From NCBI GenBank assembly GCA_902776645.1, contig CACYQT010000066.1:1-32503 (forward strand): a stretch of 32,503 nucleotides of DNA, read 5' to 3'. Numbering within the stretch: position 1 is the first letter of the stretch; the number at the start of each line of letters is the position of its first letter. Source of the DNA: an uncultured bacterium. GTDB taxonomy: Bacteria > Verrucomicrobiota > Lentisphaeria > Oligosphaerales > Oligosphaeraceae. The notes under the pieces are model-generated. The model made no database searches and was not told the DNA's origin. It worked only from the letters and a program-made list of their open reading frames with translations. Shown piece after piece: positions 1 to 7,759 of this stretch. The position numbers and the translations under genes are program-made.

Positions 1-99
1 CTTGTCAAGGGCGGGGACGCCCTTGCTACCTCCGGTTTTGATTAAGGATAGCGAGGCCGTCTCGGCCTTGACAAGGGCGGGGACGCCCTTGCTACCTCC
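1..99. repeat. Cluster of three GC-rich hairpin repeats (REP-like)
   Basis: Two nearly identical 33-bp copies lie at 1-33 and 67-99. They differ at one base near the left end, and each contains the hairpin AAGGGCG-ggga-CGCCCTT followed by GCTACCTCC. Between them, at about 47-70, is an inverted and diverged relative, TAGCGAGGCCG-tct-CGGCCTTG. Read on the opposite strand the family is GGTAGC, then a GC-rich stem-loop, then CTTG. Related copies occur at 17293-17321 and 18390-18415. No reading frame here has gene-like features. The first copy may continue beyond the window edge. Confidence 0.75.
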
Positions 100-219
100 A
101 GTGTTGAAATTGCCTCATTCGAAATGCCGTTATAAGATAAAGTAAAAGGAAAAGCGTGACTTTCAACTCTTGAAGAGGCCACGACATGCCAAAAAGAGCG
201 GAAAAATCGACGGCTTTAT

Positions 220-247
220 TTGACAAGTCTGGACTGGATGATATTTT
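220..247 (+). promoter_or_regulatory. Predicted promoter of the tRNA-Gln pair
   Basis: A perfect -35 hexamer TTGACA (220-225) is followed after 16 bp by TATTTT (242-247). This places the start about 15-20 bases before the first tRNA. The region before it (100-219) holds no recognisable gene. Confidence 0.6.
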
Positions 248-268
248 AAATACGTTTTCATCAAAAAA

Positions 269-342
269 TGCCCGATGGTGTAATGGTAGCACAACTGATT
301 CTGGTTCAGTTTGTCTAGGTTCGAGTCCTGGTCGGGCAGCCA
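269..342 (+). tRNA. tRNA-Gln (anticodon CUG), copy 1
   Basis: The sequence folds as a complete cloverleaf. The acceptor stem TGCCCGA pairs with TCGGGCA, there is a short D arm, and the anticodon stem ACTGA/TCAGT has the seven-base loop TTCTGGT, giving anticodon CTG. The T arm has loop TTCGAGT. G is the discriminator base and CCA is encoded at 340-342. The anticodon and acceptor agree with glutamine identity. It is followed 23 bases later by an identical second copy, and both probably come from the promoter at 220-247. Confidence 0.95.
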
Positions 343-365
343 ATGAAAACATCAGACAAGAAGAT

Positions 366-439
366 TGCCCGATGGTGTAATGGTAGCACAACTGATTCTG
401 GTTCAGTTTGTCTAGGTTCGAGTCCTGGTCGGGCAGCCA
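366..439 (+). tRNA. tRNA-Gln (anticodon CUG), copy 2
   Basis: This gene is identical over all 74 bases to the copy at 269-342, including the encoded CCA at 437-439. The flanks are unrelated apart from a few bases after CCA, so the duplication unit is essentially the tRNA itself. The anticodon is again CUG, not UUG, so this pair does not give the two glutamine anticodons. A rho-independent terminator follows 13 bases downstream. Confidence 0.95.
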
Positions 440-452
440 GTGAAATCCAAAG

Positions 453-480
453 CCTCCGTAGAACGAACGGAGGTTTTTTT
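453..480 (+). terminator. Rho-independent terminator of the tRNA-Gln pair
   Basis: The stem CCTCCGT (453-459) pairs with ACGGAGG (467-473) around a seven-base loop and is followed at once by seven T residues (474-480). Confidence 0.9.
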
Positions 481-490
481 GTGTAAGGAA

Positions 491-625
491 ACCACAGAAA
501 ACACAGATAACACTGATTTTTCACAGAAAGCCTCGCCGCCGGGCCGACAATCTCCTGAAGATTTTGCTTGTTCATAATGGCATCTTGATGCTGAAAAGTC
601 AACGGCTCCGGTGGCTCGGCGGTTG
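491..625. repeat. Composite interspersed repeat, copy 1 (10-bp array plus 95-bp core)
   Basis: The left part (491-530) is an imperfect array of about 10 bp period built on ACCACAGAAA, ACACAGATAA and CACTGATTTT. The right part (531-625) is a 95-bp core that recurs at 28998-29092 with about 80 of 95 positions matching by eye. The core ends are near-perfect inverted repeats: CCGCCGGGCC on the left against the complement of GGCTCGGCGG on the right. No protein is evident. The remaining bases up to 690 hold only the ribosome binding site of the next gene. Confidence 0.75.
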
Positions 626-690
626 GAAAATCACAGATAGCTGTTCAATGTAATGAATGATAATTCAGATAAGATATAAAAGGAGAAACA

Positions 691-1581
691 ATGATTCCCG
701 TAACGTATTCATGGCCGTGGGCGAAAGCGGACGAAGCTCAACAGAAAGAGACGTTGAAGAATCTGGCGGACAACGGCTTCCGCCATCTGGTGCTCAGCGA
801 CAAGACGATTGAGGCCTGCATTGTGACGCCCGAACTGATTGGAAAGCACAAGAAGGCTCTGGCGGAATTCGGGCTGGATTTCGTCGATGCGCATGCGCCG
901 TGGGGCGCGTGGAAGGATCCGGGCATGCCGTTGGAGAGTCAACATGAAATGGTCGTGCTGCGGCAGAAAATGGCGATTCGCGTCTGCCATGAGCTTGGCG
1001 TCCATACAATGGCCTACCATACGGGCAATACGTTCAATTCGATTTTCGGGCAGGATCTGAAGCTGGAAGACTACTATCAGATGCTGCTACGCTCTCTGTA
1101 TGAACTACTTCCGGATGCGGAACGCTACGGCGTCGAGATGTGTCTGGAGAACCAGTGGACGCCGTTGAACCAGTCGGCGTATTTGCTGAAAGCCGTCGAA
1201 CATTTCAATTCGCCGTGGCTGGGCATCTGCTATGACGCAGGCCATGCGAATCTGACGGAACATGGACAGGAATTCCCTGGTAAGACCTGCGTTCCAAGCA
1301 TTTGGAATGATGCGAAGATTCCCGTCGTTTGGGAAGAGAACATGGTCGCCAAACTGCGTCCATGGATTGTGAACTGCCATTTCCACGACAACAATGGCAT
1401 CGTCGATGAACATAAATTGGTCGGGCAGGGGACGGTTGACTGGAATCGCATCATGAACACGCTGAAGGATGCGCCGCGTCTGAAATGCATCCAGAGCGAA
1501 GTCGGCATCCGCGAAGCGGGGCCGACCATGCAGGAACTGCGTGCGGCGTTTGGAAATCTGTGCGACTGGCTTGATGCCTAA
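691..1581 (+). CDS. Sugar phosphate isomerase/epimerase (xylose isomerase-like TIM barrel)
   Basis: The 296-residue protein belongs to the AP endonuclease 2/xylose-isomerase-like superfamily, which binds divalent metal and isomerises or epimerises sugars and their phosphates. Visible family signatures are DAHAPWG (about 66-72), MCLENQW with the metal-binding Glu (about 150), GICYDAGHAN (about 177-186) and NCHFHDNNG (about 228-236) followed by the GQGTVDW loop. A good ribosome binding site, AAGGAG, precedes the ATG by seven bases. A clear paralogue lies at 6344-7219, sharing the IPVT start, DAHAP, GICYD and the His-rich motif. The substrate cannot be read from sequence. The nearby WbsX-like protein suggests a sugar-catabolic role. 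Superfamily assignment is firm; the exact reaction is unknown. Confidence 0.85.
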   Translation: MIPVTYSWPWAKADEAQQKETLKNLADNGFRHLVLSDKTIEACIVTPELIGKHKKALAEFGLDFVDAHAPWGAWKDPGMPLESQHEMVVLRQKMAIRVCHELGVHTMAYHTGNTFNSIFGQDLKLEDYYQMLLRSLYELLPDAERYGVEMCLENQWTPLNQSAYLLKAVEHFNSPWLGICYDAGHANLTEHGQEFPGKTCVPSIWNDAKIPVVWEENMVAKLRPWIVNCHFHDNNGIVDEHKLVGQGTVDWNRIMNTLKDAPRLKCIQSEVGIREAGPTMQELRAAFGNLCDWLDA

Positions 1582-1604
1582 AACGGCGTGTTGATAGTTT
1601 GAAT

Positions 1605-1642
1605 AGGGGCTTTTAGCTGTTAGCTATCAGCCCCTTGTTTTT
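1605..1642 (+). terminator. Rho-independent terminator after the first sugar isomerase
   Basis: The outer stem AGGGGC (1605-1610) pairs with GCCCCT (1630-1635), and the inner stem TAGCT (1614-1618) pairs with AGCTA (1622-1626). A TGTTTTT tract follows. It overlaps the last codons of the converging gene on the minus strand. Confidence 0.75.
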
Positions 1643-2102
1643 GCCTGTATTGTTCGATTAGTGAATTCATGAGAGCGACGGATTCCTGAAGTTTCTCTTT
1701 GGGCGTTCCCAGAGCAAATGATGTCACGTTATTGTCCGCAGAAGTTGTTTGAATGGACAATGATGTTGCGCTTGTTTTCTTTCCTTTGTGTTTTATGATT
1801 CTTTCGTCTGCTGTGATTTTTTCAATGTCGTTGATTGCAAAATCGTATTTCTTCAGCTTGAAACGCAAGAAATGGCTGCAACGAACAAGGCCTTGATTGA
1901 GATCAAATGTGATCTTGCAGTACATGGTTCCCAAATATGTGAAAAATAATACAAGCAATAGGCAGATCAAAGTCTTGGTCAGATTATGATCATGAAAGTA
2001 CAATCTGGCGGCTATGCATAACAAGAGGAAGCTGAACAGATGAAAAGTCATTGGAAAGCTTCTAAATACATATACGTTGTCTTTTTCACTTATAAGTTTC
2101 AT
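1620..2102 (-). CDS. Hypothetical membrane protein with two N-terminal membrane segments
   Basis: I do not recognise a named family. From the ATG at 2102 the product is 160 residues. Two hydrophobic segments near the N terminus (about residues 18-35 and 44-62) are followed by a soluble domain of about 95 residues, with alternating beta-like stretches and a final helix. That plan resembles bacterial PH-like membrane proteins, but this is only an architectural impression. A TTG four codons upstream (2114) is also open, but the ATG has a better-spaced GGGA. Base composition is clearly lower in GC than the sugar isomerases on either side, a property shared with the next gene. It lies downstream of that gene on the same strand, separated by a strong hairpin (2117-2150). 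Confidence 0.6.
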   Translation of the reverse strand: MKLISEKDNVYVFRSFPMTFHLFSFLLLCIAARLYFHDHNLTKTLICLLLVLFFTYLGTMYCKITFDLNQGLVRCSHFLRFKLKKYDFAINDIEKITADERIIKHKGKKTSATSLSIQTTSADNNVTSFALGTPKEKLQESVALMNSLIEQYRQKQGADS

Positions 2103-2116
2103 GAATAATCCCAATA

Positions 2117-2150
2117 TCCCTCTGATATGTACAATGGCATATCAGAGGGA
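2117..2150. promoter_or_regulatory. Perfect 12-bp inverted repeat between two minus-strand genes
   Basis: TCCCTCTGATAT (2117-2128) and ATATCAGAGGGA (2139-2150) are exact inverted copies around a ten-base loop. No long U tract follows on the minus strand, so it is not a classical terminator there. The 3' arm lies just upstream of the start region of the gene ending at 1620, so it could attenuate or expose its ribosome binding site. That role is inference. Confidence 0.5.
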
Positions 2151-2165
2151 TTATACTATTTCTTT

Positions 2166-3281
2166 TTACTTTGCCGTTTTGGCCGGATCAATTGCCTTAT
2201 CGATATCGATAATGTTCTTCTTTATCAAAGTATCAAAGAAGGTATTGGATTTCAAGTAGTTGGTGAATTTCAGCTTCTGGTTTTCCCTAATGCAGAAAAT
2301 GTAATTGTATTTTTTCGTCTTCTTTTCGCTGAATTCCAACTGGTTTTCTTTTTGCGTGTAGAATACAATGTAATACGGTGCGGCGTCAATGATGTAATGA
2401 ATGATATAGCCGCCATTTGTAATCCTGGCCAGATATGTTTCAAGACCTTCCTTCTGCATTCTTGCAAGGGAGGTTGTAAACGTTTTCTGTGATTGTTTCG
2501 TATAGTACAGATTCGCGTATTCTTCTGTTGATTTTGTCTTTATGTCATTCAACGATGATTTGAACAACGAGATGATTTCATGGGCTGTGGCGTTGGCATG
2601 CTTATGCTGATCGTCATAGGTATTGACGTCAATGCCAGTGACAGGAATTCCGGTGAATTGCAGGAAGCAGTCATTGCCAGAAGCTTCATCCTTGCAGAGA
2701 CTCATTTTATGCAGAACTTCTCCTTTTTTCGGAGCTGACTTGTCTTCAAAGAGGGGATTGTCCAAGCTTCCGGAGACAAGCATCACGATCATGGATTCCC
2801 TTTCGTCTGGCATGACAAACACGAAATCATTGTCCTTTTCGCATAGCATGGTAAACTGGTTGACGGGAATTTTCATATTGTTCATTTCCATGAATGTCTT
2901 GTAGAAAACCAACCGTTTGTCCGCCAGTTTGATTTGCGATGTAAATTCCACGGTGTCAGAGGTGTACGTTATCTTCTGGAATTGAAGAAGCTTATCGTAA
3001 AAATCTATTTCCTTCTGACTGTACGATAATTCAGCAAGCCGTTTTTTATCTCCCTTGTGAATGGCGTCGATGATGTCACAAGTTGTCTTAACCGCCTTCT
3101 TCGTCAATGGATCGTTGATTTCATCCGGTTTGCTGATGGCTTCAATCTTGCAAGACAACACAAAGCCAGTTTTCACAACTTGCCTGTTTTCATTCGTCAT
3201 GTTGATGTTGAAGCTCTTCATTTCTTGACAACAAGCCAATCCTGCCATGAAAAATACGAAACATGCCAAAAGCTTTTTCAT
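2166..3281 (-). CDS. Hypothetical exported protein (possible lipoprotein)
   Basis: The 371-residue product starts MKKLLACFVFFMAGLACCQE, a short basic start, hydrophobic core and cysteine pair typical of a signal sequence. GLACC is only a weak lipobox, so export is likely but lipidation uncertain. The rest is hydrophilic and lysine-rich with no motif I can assign. A stretch near residues 55-90 with alternating charged and small residues precedes the main domain. A ribosome binding site AGAGG sits seven or eight bases before the ATG. GC content is low compared with the flanking operons, as for the next gene downstream. I cannot infer a function. Confidence 0.65.
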   Translation of the reverse strand: MKKLLACFVFFMAGLACCQEMKSFNINMTNENRQVVKTGFVLSCKIEAISKPDEINDPLTKKAVKTTCDIIDAIHKGDKKRLAELSYSQKEIDFYDKLLQFQKITYTSDTVEFTSQIKLADKRLVFYKTFMEMNNMKIPVNQFTMLCEKDNDFVFVMPDERESMIVMLVSGSLDNPLFEDKSAPKKGEVLHKMSLCKDEASGNDCFLQFTGIPVTGIDVNTYDDQHKHANATAHEIISLFKSSLNDIKTKSTEEYANLYYTKQSQKTFTTSLARMQKEGLETYLARITNGGYIIHYIIDAAPYYIVFYTQKENQLEFSEKKTKKYNYIFCIRENQKLKFTNYLKSNTFFDTLIKKNIIDIDKAIDPAKTAK

Positions 3282-3395
3282 TTTTATCGCCTCTTAATTA
3301 TACGGAATTTGTGACTGAAGAATAACATTTGCTATAATAATGTAAATGCTTTCTTTTTTTTCAATAGTAATCATGGATTCCGTGAAGTATAATTG

Positions 3396-6161
3396 TTATT
3401 TGTTTGTTTTCAATAATTTGAAACTCTTGAGGACGACGGTCCGCTTGCTTTCACCGCATGGATCGACGCGCAGGCCCGTAATGGTGCCAACCCATTGCGG
3501 ATGCGTCGCAAGCGGGAAGATGTAGGTGTGCGGCTGTCCGTCCGCGATAAGCGGACGTGACAGGCTGGCGTTGGCATGCCATGACGCAAACGGCGTCGAC
3601 CAAAAGACTTCCACATTGTCTATGTGGTCGGGATTGGGGGACGGTGAGACGGAGAGGACGACTTCCAGCCTGTCGAAATCCGCCGCGTTGATTTTCAGTT
3701 TCGGGGAGGCGGTGATCGGATCGCCGTTCTGCGTGACGAAGGAGCATCCGTCCGCCGTGAACTGCTGATTGGCGATCGGCGCGGCCACCCAGTCCAGCAG
3801 CGAACGCTCCGCCTGGAAGTCCCATTCCGTGCGGTTGGAAACTCTCTTATTTGGTTGAATGACAGGGAATTGGTCATAGGATCGGAAGTTGAGATCGGCA
3901 GGGCATGTGTCGTCTGATTCGGAGGTGACATTTTTGCAGAAAACGTCACGAATGGCGCGGAGCATGCCGAAGCCGAAATCGGAGCATGGCTCGATGAAGC
4001 TGCCTTCCGTCCATTCGTTCCATGGCGCGAGAATGAACAGCTTGCGGTCGCGTTTGTCCAGCCATTGCTTCATGGATTGCAGGTGGCGTTTGAATTCCGC
4101 CGGCGTGCGTTCATATATGATATAGGTATTGAGACTGTGGCGCGGGCGGCCGTCCCAGCCTGTTTCAGCGACGGGAATGAACGGAAGGCCGCTGGCTTCG
4201 CTTTGCTTTTCACGTTCATTCCAGGCCGCTTCCGCGCGATCGACGACGGCTTTGAAGGGGAAGAACATGTTGTCACGGGAGGTGGAGGGGGCGTCGGACC
4301 ACCAGTGATAGGTCGATTGGCCGACATAGCCTTCTTTTTTCAGCGTGTTGAAATCCGTGCTGTTCATGGCATAGAATTCAAGGCCTGGCAGGCCTGCCTC
4401 CTTGGCCATTTTGTCTGAAATGGCGAACAGTTCGGCGACGTTTTCGGAACCGCCGACGTCTTTTCGGAGGCCTTCCGTCGTCCAGATGAAAATGACGGGC
4501 TTGCCGTTCAGCTGAAGGTATTCGGGCGTTTTCAAATATTTTGCAATCCAATGCTTTGTGACGGTGATCCAGTCTTCTTTGGAATGGGAGCCCGGCGGGT
4601 TGTGGTTGGCCCACATGACGGCCCATTTGAGATATTTGCGATGCTTCGCCTTCTGGAAGGCGTCGATCCAGTGTTCCAAATAAAGGTTTCCCGCATCCCA
4701 ATACCAATCGACGAGGAAGAAGCCGATACCGTGTTCGGTGGCCCATTTGATCTGCCAGTCAACGACTTCCGGCAGCGATTCGTCATAATAGCCGAGGGCC
4801 GGTTTGGTCCACAGGTTGGAGGAGACGAGCATGGGCCATTCCTTCAACGTGCCATCGCGGTAGAAGCAGTTCTTTCCGTAGCCAGGGAAATAGTAAGTGC
4901 CTATCATGTAGTCGGTTTCGGCAGGTTTCGGCTGCGGTACGTATGTTTCGCCCGCATGGGCGGTCGGGACAGGTGTGATTTCGAAGGGGCGGGAAGAAGC
5001 TATGTGGATAGTTTTACCGTCAACGATGAATTGCGCGTCCATCTGGACGGTGGCGGCGGAATCGGAGACGACGTCGAAACGGACAACGGCTCGTTCCATT
5101 CCTTCGATATGCAACTTCTTCTCCGTGAACGGCTTGCCATCGGAAAGAAAACGCAGGCCTGCAGGCGATTTGGCGATTGGTTTCAACGTGTAGTCGACCG
5201 CTTCAGCGGAACCGTTCTGGACAAGAAGGAGGATGTTGCAAGGCTTGCCGACACGGTTCGGAAACTCCTGATTGCCGAAATAAACGACTTGGAAATCAGG
5301 CTCTTGCGGCGGCGTGGAGGTGAATTCGATGGAATGGATCGTGTATGGCGCTTCGAATTCGGGCACGATACGGATGGAGAATTGCGAAAGTTCGTCTTTC
5401 CAGTTTGCACTGCCGCCCGCCATGAAGAGATAGCGATGGGGCTTTCCGTCACCGACGAAAAGCCGTTCATTGACTTTGTTCAAACCTTTGATTTCCGAAC
5501 GGATCGTGCCGACGACGCGGGCCTCCCTGTCGCAGGAAGCGGTGACGACGATGAACGGCGTCTTGAAGAAATTGACGCGGAGCAGAGGGGAGAGAAGCGT
5601 GCCGTCCGGCCCGACGGTCCATTTCGGATTCGTGTTGTCTTGGAATGCCCATGTTGTTTCGGTGGAGATTTCCGTGTCTTCGGAAGCGGTGATTTCTATG
5701 GAATCGATGTCGATGTCCGTTTCGCCGTCGATATCGACGCGTAGGCGGACGATTTCCGGAAATTGGTTCCAGAACGGATGGAGGACGATGTCCTGCCAGC
5801 CTTGACCGCCGAAGAATCTGAAACGCAAGGAGTTGGCTTCGCTGAAGCCATTGTAGGGGCCTTCCGTTGTTGGCGCGAAGAAAAGCTGTCCGGTGGTTGA
5901 ACGGGTGGATTTCAGGCGGATGCGGACTCCATGCCGGAAGGACGGTTTGAAGGAGATTTGAGGCGAGAGGAAGAAGGGATCCGCGCCGCGTGTCGTGGCT
6001 TTCAGGATGCCGTCTTCGGTGCGCGCGTTTTTAACGGAACTGTTTGGCGTCCAGCCTTGAAGACCGTCTTGAAAGTCCCATTGGAGGCTGGAAACAACTT
6101 CTTGTGCGGAAAGCGGGAGCGTGCAGAAAAGGGCGAAAAACAGGAAAAACGCTTTTTTCAT
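3396..6161 (-). CDS. Secreted WbsX/GH99-like carbohydrate-active protein
   Basis: From the ATG at 6161 the product is 921 residues. It begins with a signal peptide (MKKAFFLFFALFCTLPLSAQ), so the frame's further upstream TTG (6326) is rejected; AGAGG lies seven bases before this ATG. Two N-terminal beta-rich regions (about 20-170 and 170-400) look like carbohydrate-binding or jelly-roll modules. The central part (about 425-740) has the WbsX family hallmarks (Glyco_tran_WbsX, related to GH99 endomannanases): GTYYFPGYG, FFLVDWYW, GKPVIFIW and LAPWNEWTEG. A C-terminal beta-rich module follows. Family members act on or build polysaccharides; with a signal peptide a glycan-degrading role outside the cytoplasm is more likely. 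It is divergent to the sugar isomerase at 6344. The exact activity is not determinable. Confidence 0.8.
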   Translation of the reverse strand: MKKAFFLFFALFCTLPLSAQEVVSSLQWDFQDGLQGWTPNSSVKNARTEDGILKATTRGADPFFLSPQISFKPSFRHGVRIRLKSTRSTTGQLFFAPTTEGPYNGFSEANSLRFRFFGGQGWQDIVLHPFWNQFPEIVRLRVDIDGETDIDIDSIEITASEDTEISTETTWAFQDNTNPKWTVGPDGTLLSPLLRVNFFKTPFIVVTASCDREARVVGTIRSEIKGLNKVNERLFVGDGKPHRYLFMAGGSANWKDELSQFSIRIVPEFEAPYTIHSIEFTSTPPQEPDFQVVYFGNQEFPNRVGKPCNILLLVQNGSAEAVDYTLKPIAKSPAGLRFLSDGKPFTEKKLHIEGMERAVVRFDVVSDSAATVQMDAQFIVDGKTIHIASSRPFEITPVPTAHAGETYVPQPKPAETDYMIGTYYFPGYGKNCFYRDGTLKEWPMLVSSNLWTKPALGYYDESLPEVVDWQIKWATEHGIGFFLVDWYWDAGNLYLEHWIDAFQKAKHRKYLKWAVMWANHNPPGSHSKEDWITVTKHWIAKYLKTPEYLQLNGKPVIFIWTTEGLRKDVGGSENVAELFAISDKMAKEAGLPGLEFYAMNSTDFNTLKKEGYVGQSTYHWWSDAPSTSRDNMFFPFKAVVDRAEAAWNEREKQSEASGLPFIPVAETGWDGRPRHSLNTYIIYERTPAEFKRHLQSMKQWLDKRDRKLFILAPWNEWTEGSFIEPCSDFGFGMLRAIRDVFCKNVTSESDDTCPADLNFRSYDQFPVIQPNKRVSNRTEWDFQAERSLLDWVAAPIANQQFTADGCSFVTQNGDPITASPKLKINAADFDRLEVVLSVSPSPNPDHIDNVEVFWSTPFASWHANASLSRPLIADGQPHTYIFPLATHPQWVGTITGLRVDPCGESKRTVVLKSFKLLKTNK

Positions 6162-6253
6162 GGTCGTGCCTCTGGTGTTGATGGATTGTAACAAATGACT
6201 AAATACGATAGCTTGAAAAAAGAAAATTTCAAAGGAAAAAAATATGTGTTTCG

Positions 6254-6311
6254 TTGACAAACTGGCTCTTGGTATCATAGTAAAATCAATTGTGTTTGGC
6301 ACCAAGGTGCC
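6254..6311 (+). promoter_or_regulatory. Predicted promoter with a downstream operator-like palindrome
   Basis: TTGACA (6254-6259) is followed after 18 bp by TAGTAA (6278-6283), a plausible promoter for the GTG-initiated sugar isomerase. Just downstream is the palindrome GGCACC-AA-GGTGCC (6298-6311), placed where a repressor would block transcription. The palindrome is seen directly; its use as an operator is inference. It lies in the divergent gap with the WbsX-like gene. Confidence 0.5.
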
Positions 6312-6343
6312 ATCTAGTAGAAACAAGAAACGGAGAAAGAAAA

Positions 6344-7219
6344 GTGATTCCTGTAACGCATGTGTTTGAATGGGCCAACATCGCGGACAAAGTCCGCCGC
6401 AACTTGTTCATGGAATTCGCGGAAGTCGGCGCGAAGCATCTTGTGCTGACCTGCGAGATGATCCTGAACTGCATCCAGAAGAACCCTTATATCAATATTT
6501 ACCGTAAGGACATGGCGGATGCCGGGCTGACGTTCAATGACGCGCATGCGCCGTTCGGCGTGTGGGACGATCTGGATCTGCCGATCGAAGAGCTCCGTCC
6601 GCTGATGCTGAACCGCCACAAGCTGTCGCTGCAGATCTGCGACTTGCTGGATGTCCGCACCTGCACGATCCATATCGGCAACGGCGATCTCGCGTTCGGC
6701 GAGCTCAACAAAGTCGACATCCTGTGGGAGTGCGTCCGCCGCAGCCTTGAGGAGCTTCTGCCCGTCGCGGAGAAATACAATGTCGTCATCTGCATCGAGA
6801 ACATCTGGAGCCCTGTCAACACGCCCGAACGTCTGCTGGCGTTGATCGACGCGTTCAAGTCGCCGTATCTGGGCATCTGCTACGATTCCGGCCATGCGAA
6901 CATCTCGACGTGCAAGCGTGACGTGGAGAACAACGCGGAACGCCAGTGGGCGAAGTTCGGTCTGAAGCCCGTGTGGGACGACAAGATTCTCGAAAAGCTG
7001 CAGCCGCACATCGTGAACTGCCATCTGCATGACAACCACGGCGTCGTTGACGAACATCTGATGCCCGGTCTGGGCAACATCGATTGGAAGAAGACGATGG
7101 GCTTGCTAAAGTCCGCGCCGCGCATCCAAGTCATTCAGAACGAAGTGCTTTCGGGAACACGCCAATATTCCATCCGCGAACGTGTGAAGTGCTTTGACGA
7201 TTTGATGGAACGATTTTGA
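6344..7219 (+). CDS. Sugar phosphate isomerase/epimerase, second paralogue
   Basis: This 291-residue TIM-barrel protein is a paralogue of the gene at 691. Both start IPVT and share NDAHAP/VDAHAP, the metal-site IENIW/LENQW, GICYDSGHAN and NCHLHDNHG motifs. I place the start at the GTG at 6344 because it aligns with the paralogue's ATG and has GGAG eight bases upstream. A longer frame reaching back to 6290 would run through the predicted operator. The two proteins differ most in the loop after GICYD, where substrate specificity may lie. The divergent WbsX-like gene suggests that both serve sugar catabolism. The reaction is not identified. Confidence 0.85.
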   Translation: MIPVTHVFEWANIADKVRRNLFMEFAEVGAKHLVLTCEMILNCIQKNPYINIYRKDMADAGLTFNDAHAPFGVWDDLDLPIEELRPLMLNRHKLSLQICDLLDVRTCTIHIGNGDLAFGELNKVDILWECVRRSLEELLPVAEKYNVVICIENIWSPVNTPERLLALIDAFKSPYLGICYDSGHANISTCKRDVENNAERQWAKFGLKPVWDDKILEKLQPHIVNCHLHDNHGVVDEHLMPGLGNIDWKKTMGLLKSAPRIQVIQNEVLSGTRQYSIRERVKCFDDLMERF

Positions 7220-7253
7220 ACATAACTAAACAGAGCAAAGAGGAGGCCGTAAC

Positions 7254-7685
7254 ATGTCGGTGAAACAATTGTCGATATTTTTGGAAAATCGTCCGGGCCG
7301 TCTGGAGACGGTGGCTCAGCTTCTTGGCGACGCGAACATCAGCATTCTTGCGTTGTCCGTCGCGGACACGAAGGATTTCGGTATCTTGCGTCTGTTGGTC
7401 GACAAGACTGAACAGGCCGGCAAAGTGTTGTGCGACAACGGCATCCTCTGCCAGAACAGCGATGTGACGGCTGTTGAGATCGGTAGCGCCCCCGGCAGTC
7501 TAGCCCGCATTCTGGCCCTCTTCAAGGAGGCCAACGTGAACGTGGAATACATGTACACGATGGCGGAGCCGATCGGCGAGCATCCGATCATGATCTTCCG
7601 TTTCGACGACGTCAAGCCGGCGCTTGAGATTCTGGCGAAGAACGGCGTCCATGTCCTTTCGGAGGCCGATCTCCCGAAGGCTTGA
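7254..7685 (+). CDS. Tandem ACT domain amino-acid-binding protein
   Basis: The 143-residue protein consists of two ACT domains (about 3-67 and 70-138). Each begins with a strand leading to the ligand-binding turn, ENRPGRL in the first and GSAPGSLA in the second. There is no catalytic domain. Small double-ACT proteins of this type are often encoded with indolepyruvate oxidoreductase and phenylacetate-CoA ligase genes, and are thought to sense amino acids such as branched-chain or aromatic ones. Those partners lie at 27028-30944 here rather than next door. The ribosome binding site GAGGAGG precedes the ATG closely. It follows the sugar isomerase by 34 bases and ends in a strong terminator (7700-7732). 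Confidence 0.85.
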   Translation: MSVKQLSIFLENRPGRLETVAQLLGDANISILALSVADTKDFGILRLLVDKTEQAGKVLCDNGILCQNSDVTAVEIGSAPGSLARILALFKEANVNVEYMYTMAEPIGEHPIMIFRFDDVKPALEILAKNGVHVLSEADLPKA

Positions 7686-7699
7686 TGAGTTGAATTGCG

Positions 7700-7732
7700 G
7701 GCCGCATGGAGATCGTGCCATGCGGCCTTTTT
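7700..7732 (+). terminator. Rho-independent terminator after the ACT gene
   Basis: A perfect ten-base stem, GGCCGCATGG (7700-7709) with CCATGCGGCC (7718-7727), has an eight-base loop and five T residues at once after it. An ATG within the stem (7706) is therefore not the start of the next gene. Confidence 0.93.
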
Positions 7733-7759
7733 CATTGTATTGCAGAAGGTTTTCACGTT

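Noticed and set aside
186..380. 64-codon plus-strand frame across the first tRNA
   Set aside because: It runs through a tRNA gene and its promoter and has no ribosome binding site.
4551..5744. Long plus-strand frame (397 codons) opposite the WbsX-like gene
   Set aside because: It is antisense to a gene with a signal peptide and clear family motifs. The frame stays open because of codon bias in the GC-rich sense gene, and the translation has no recognisable domain.
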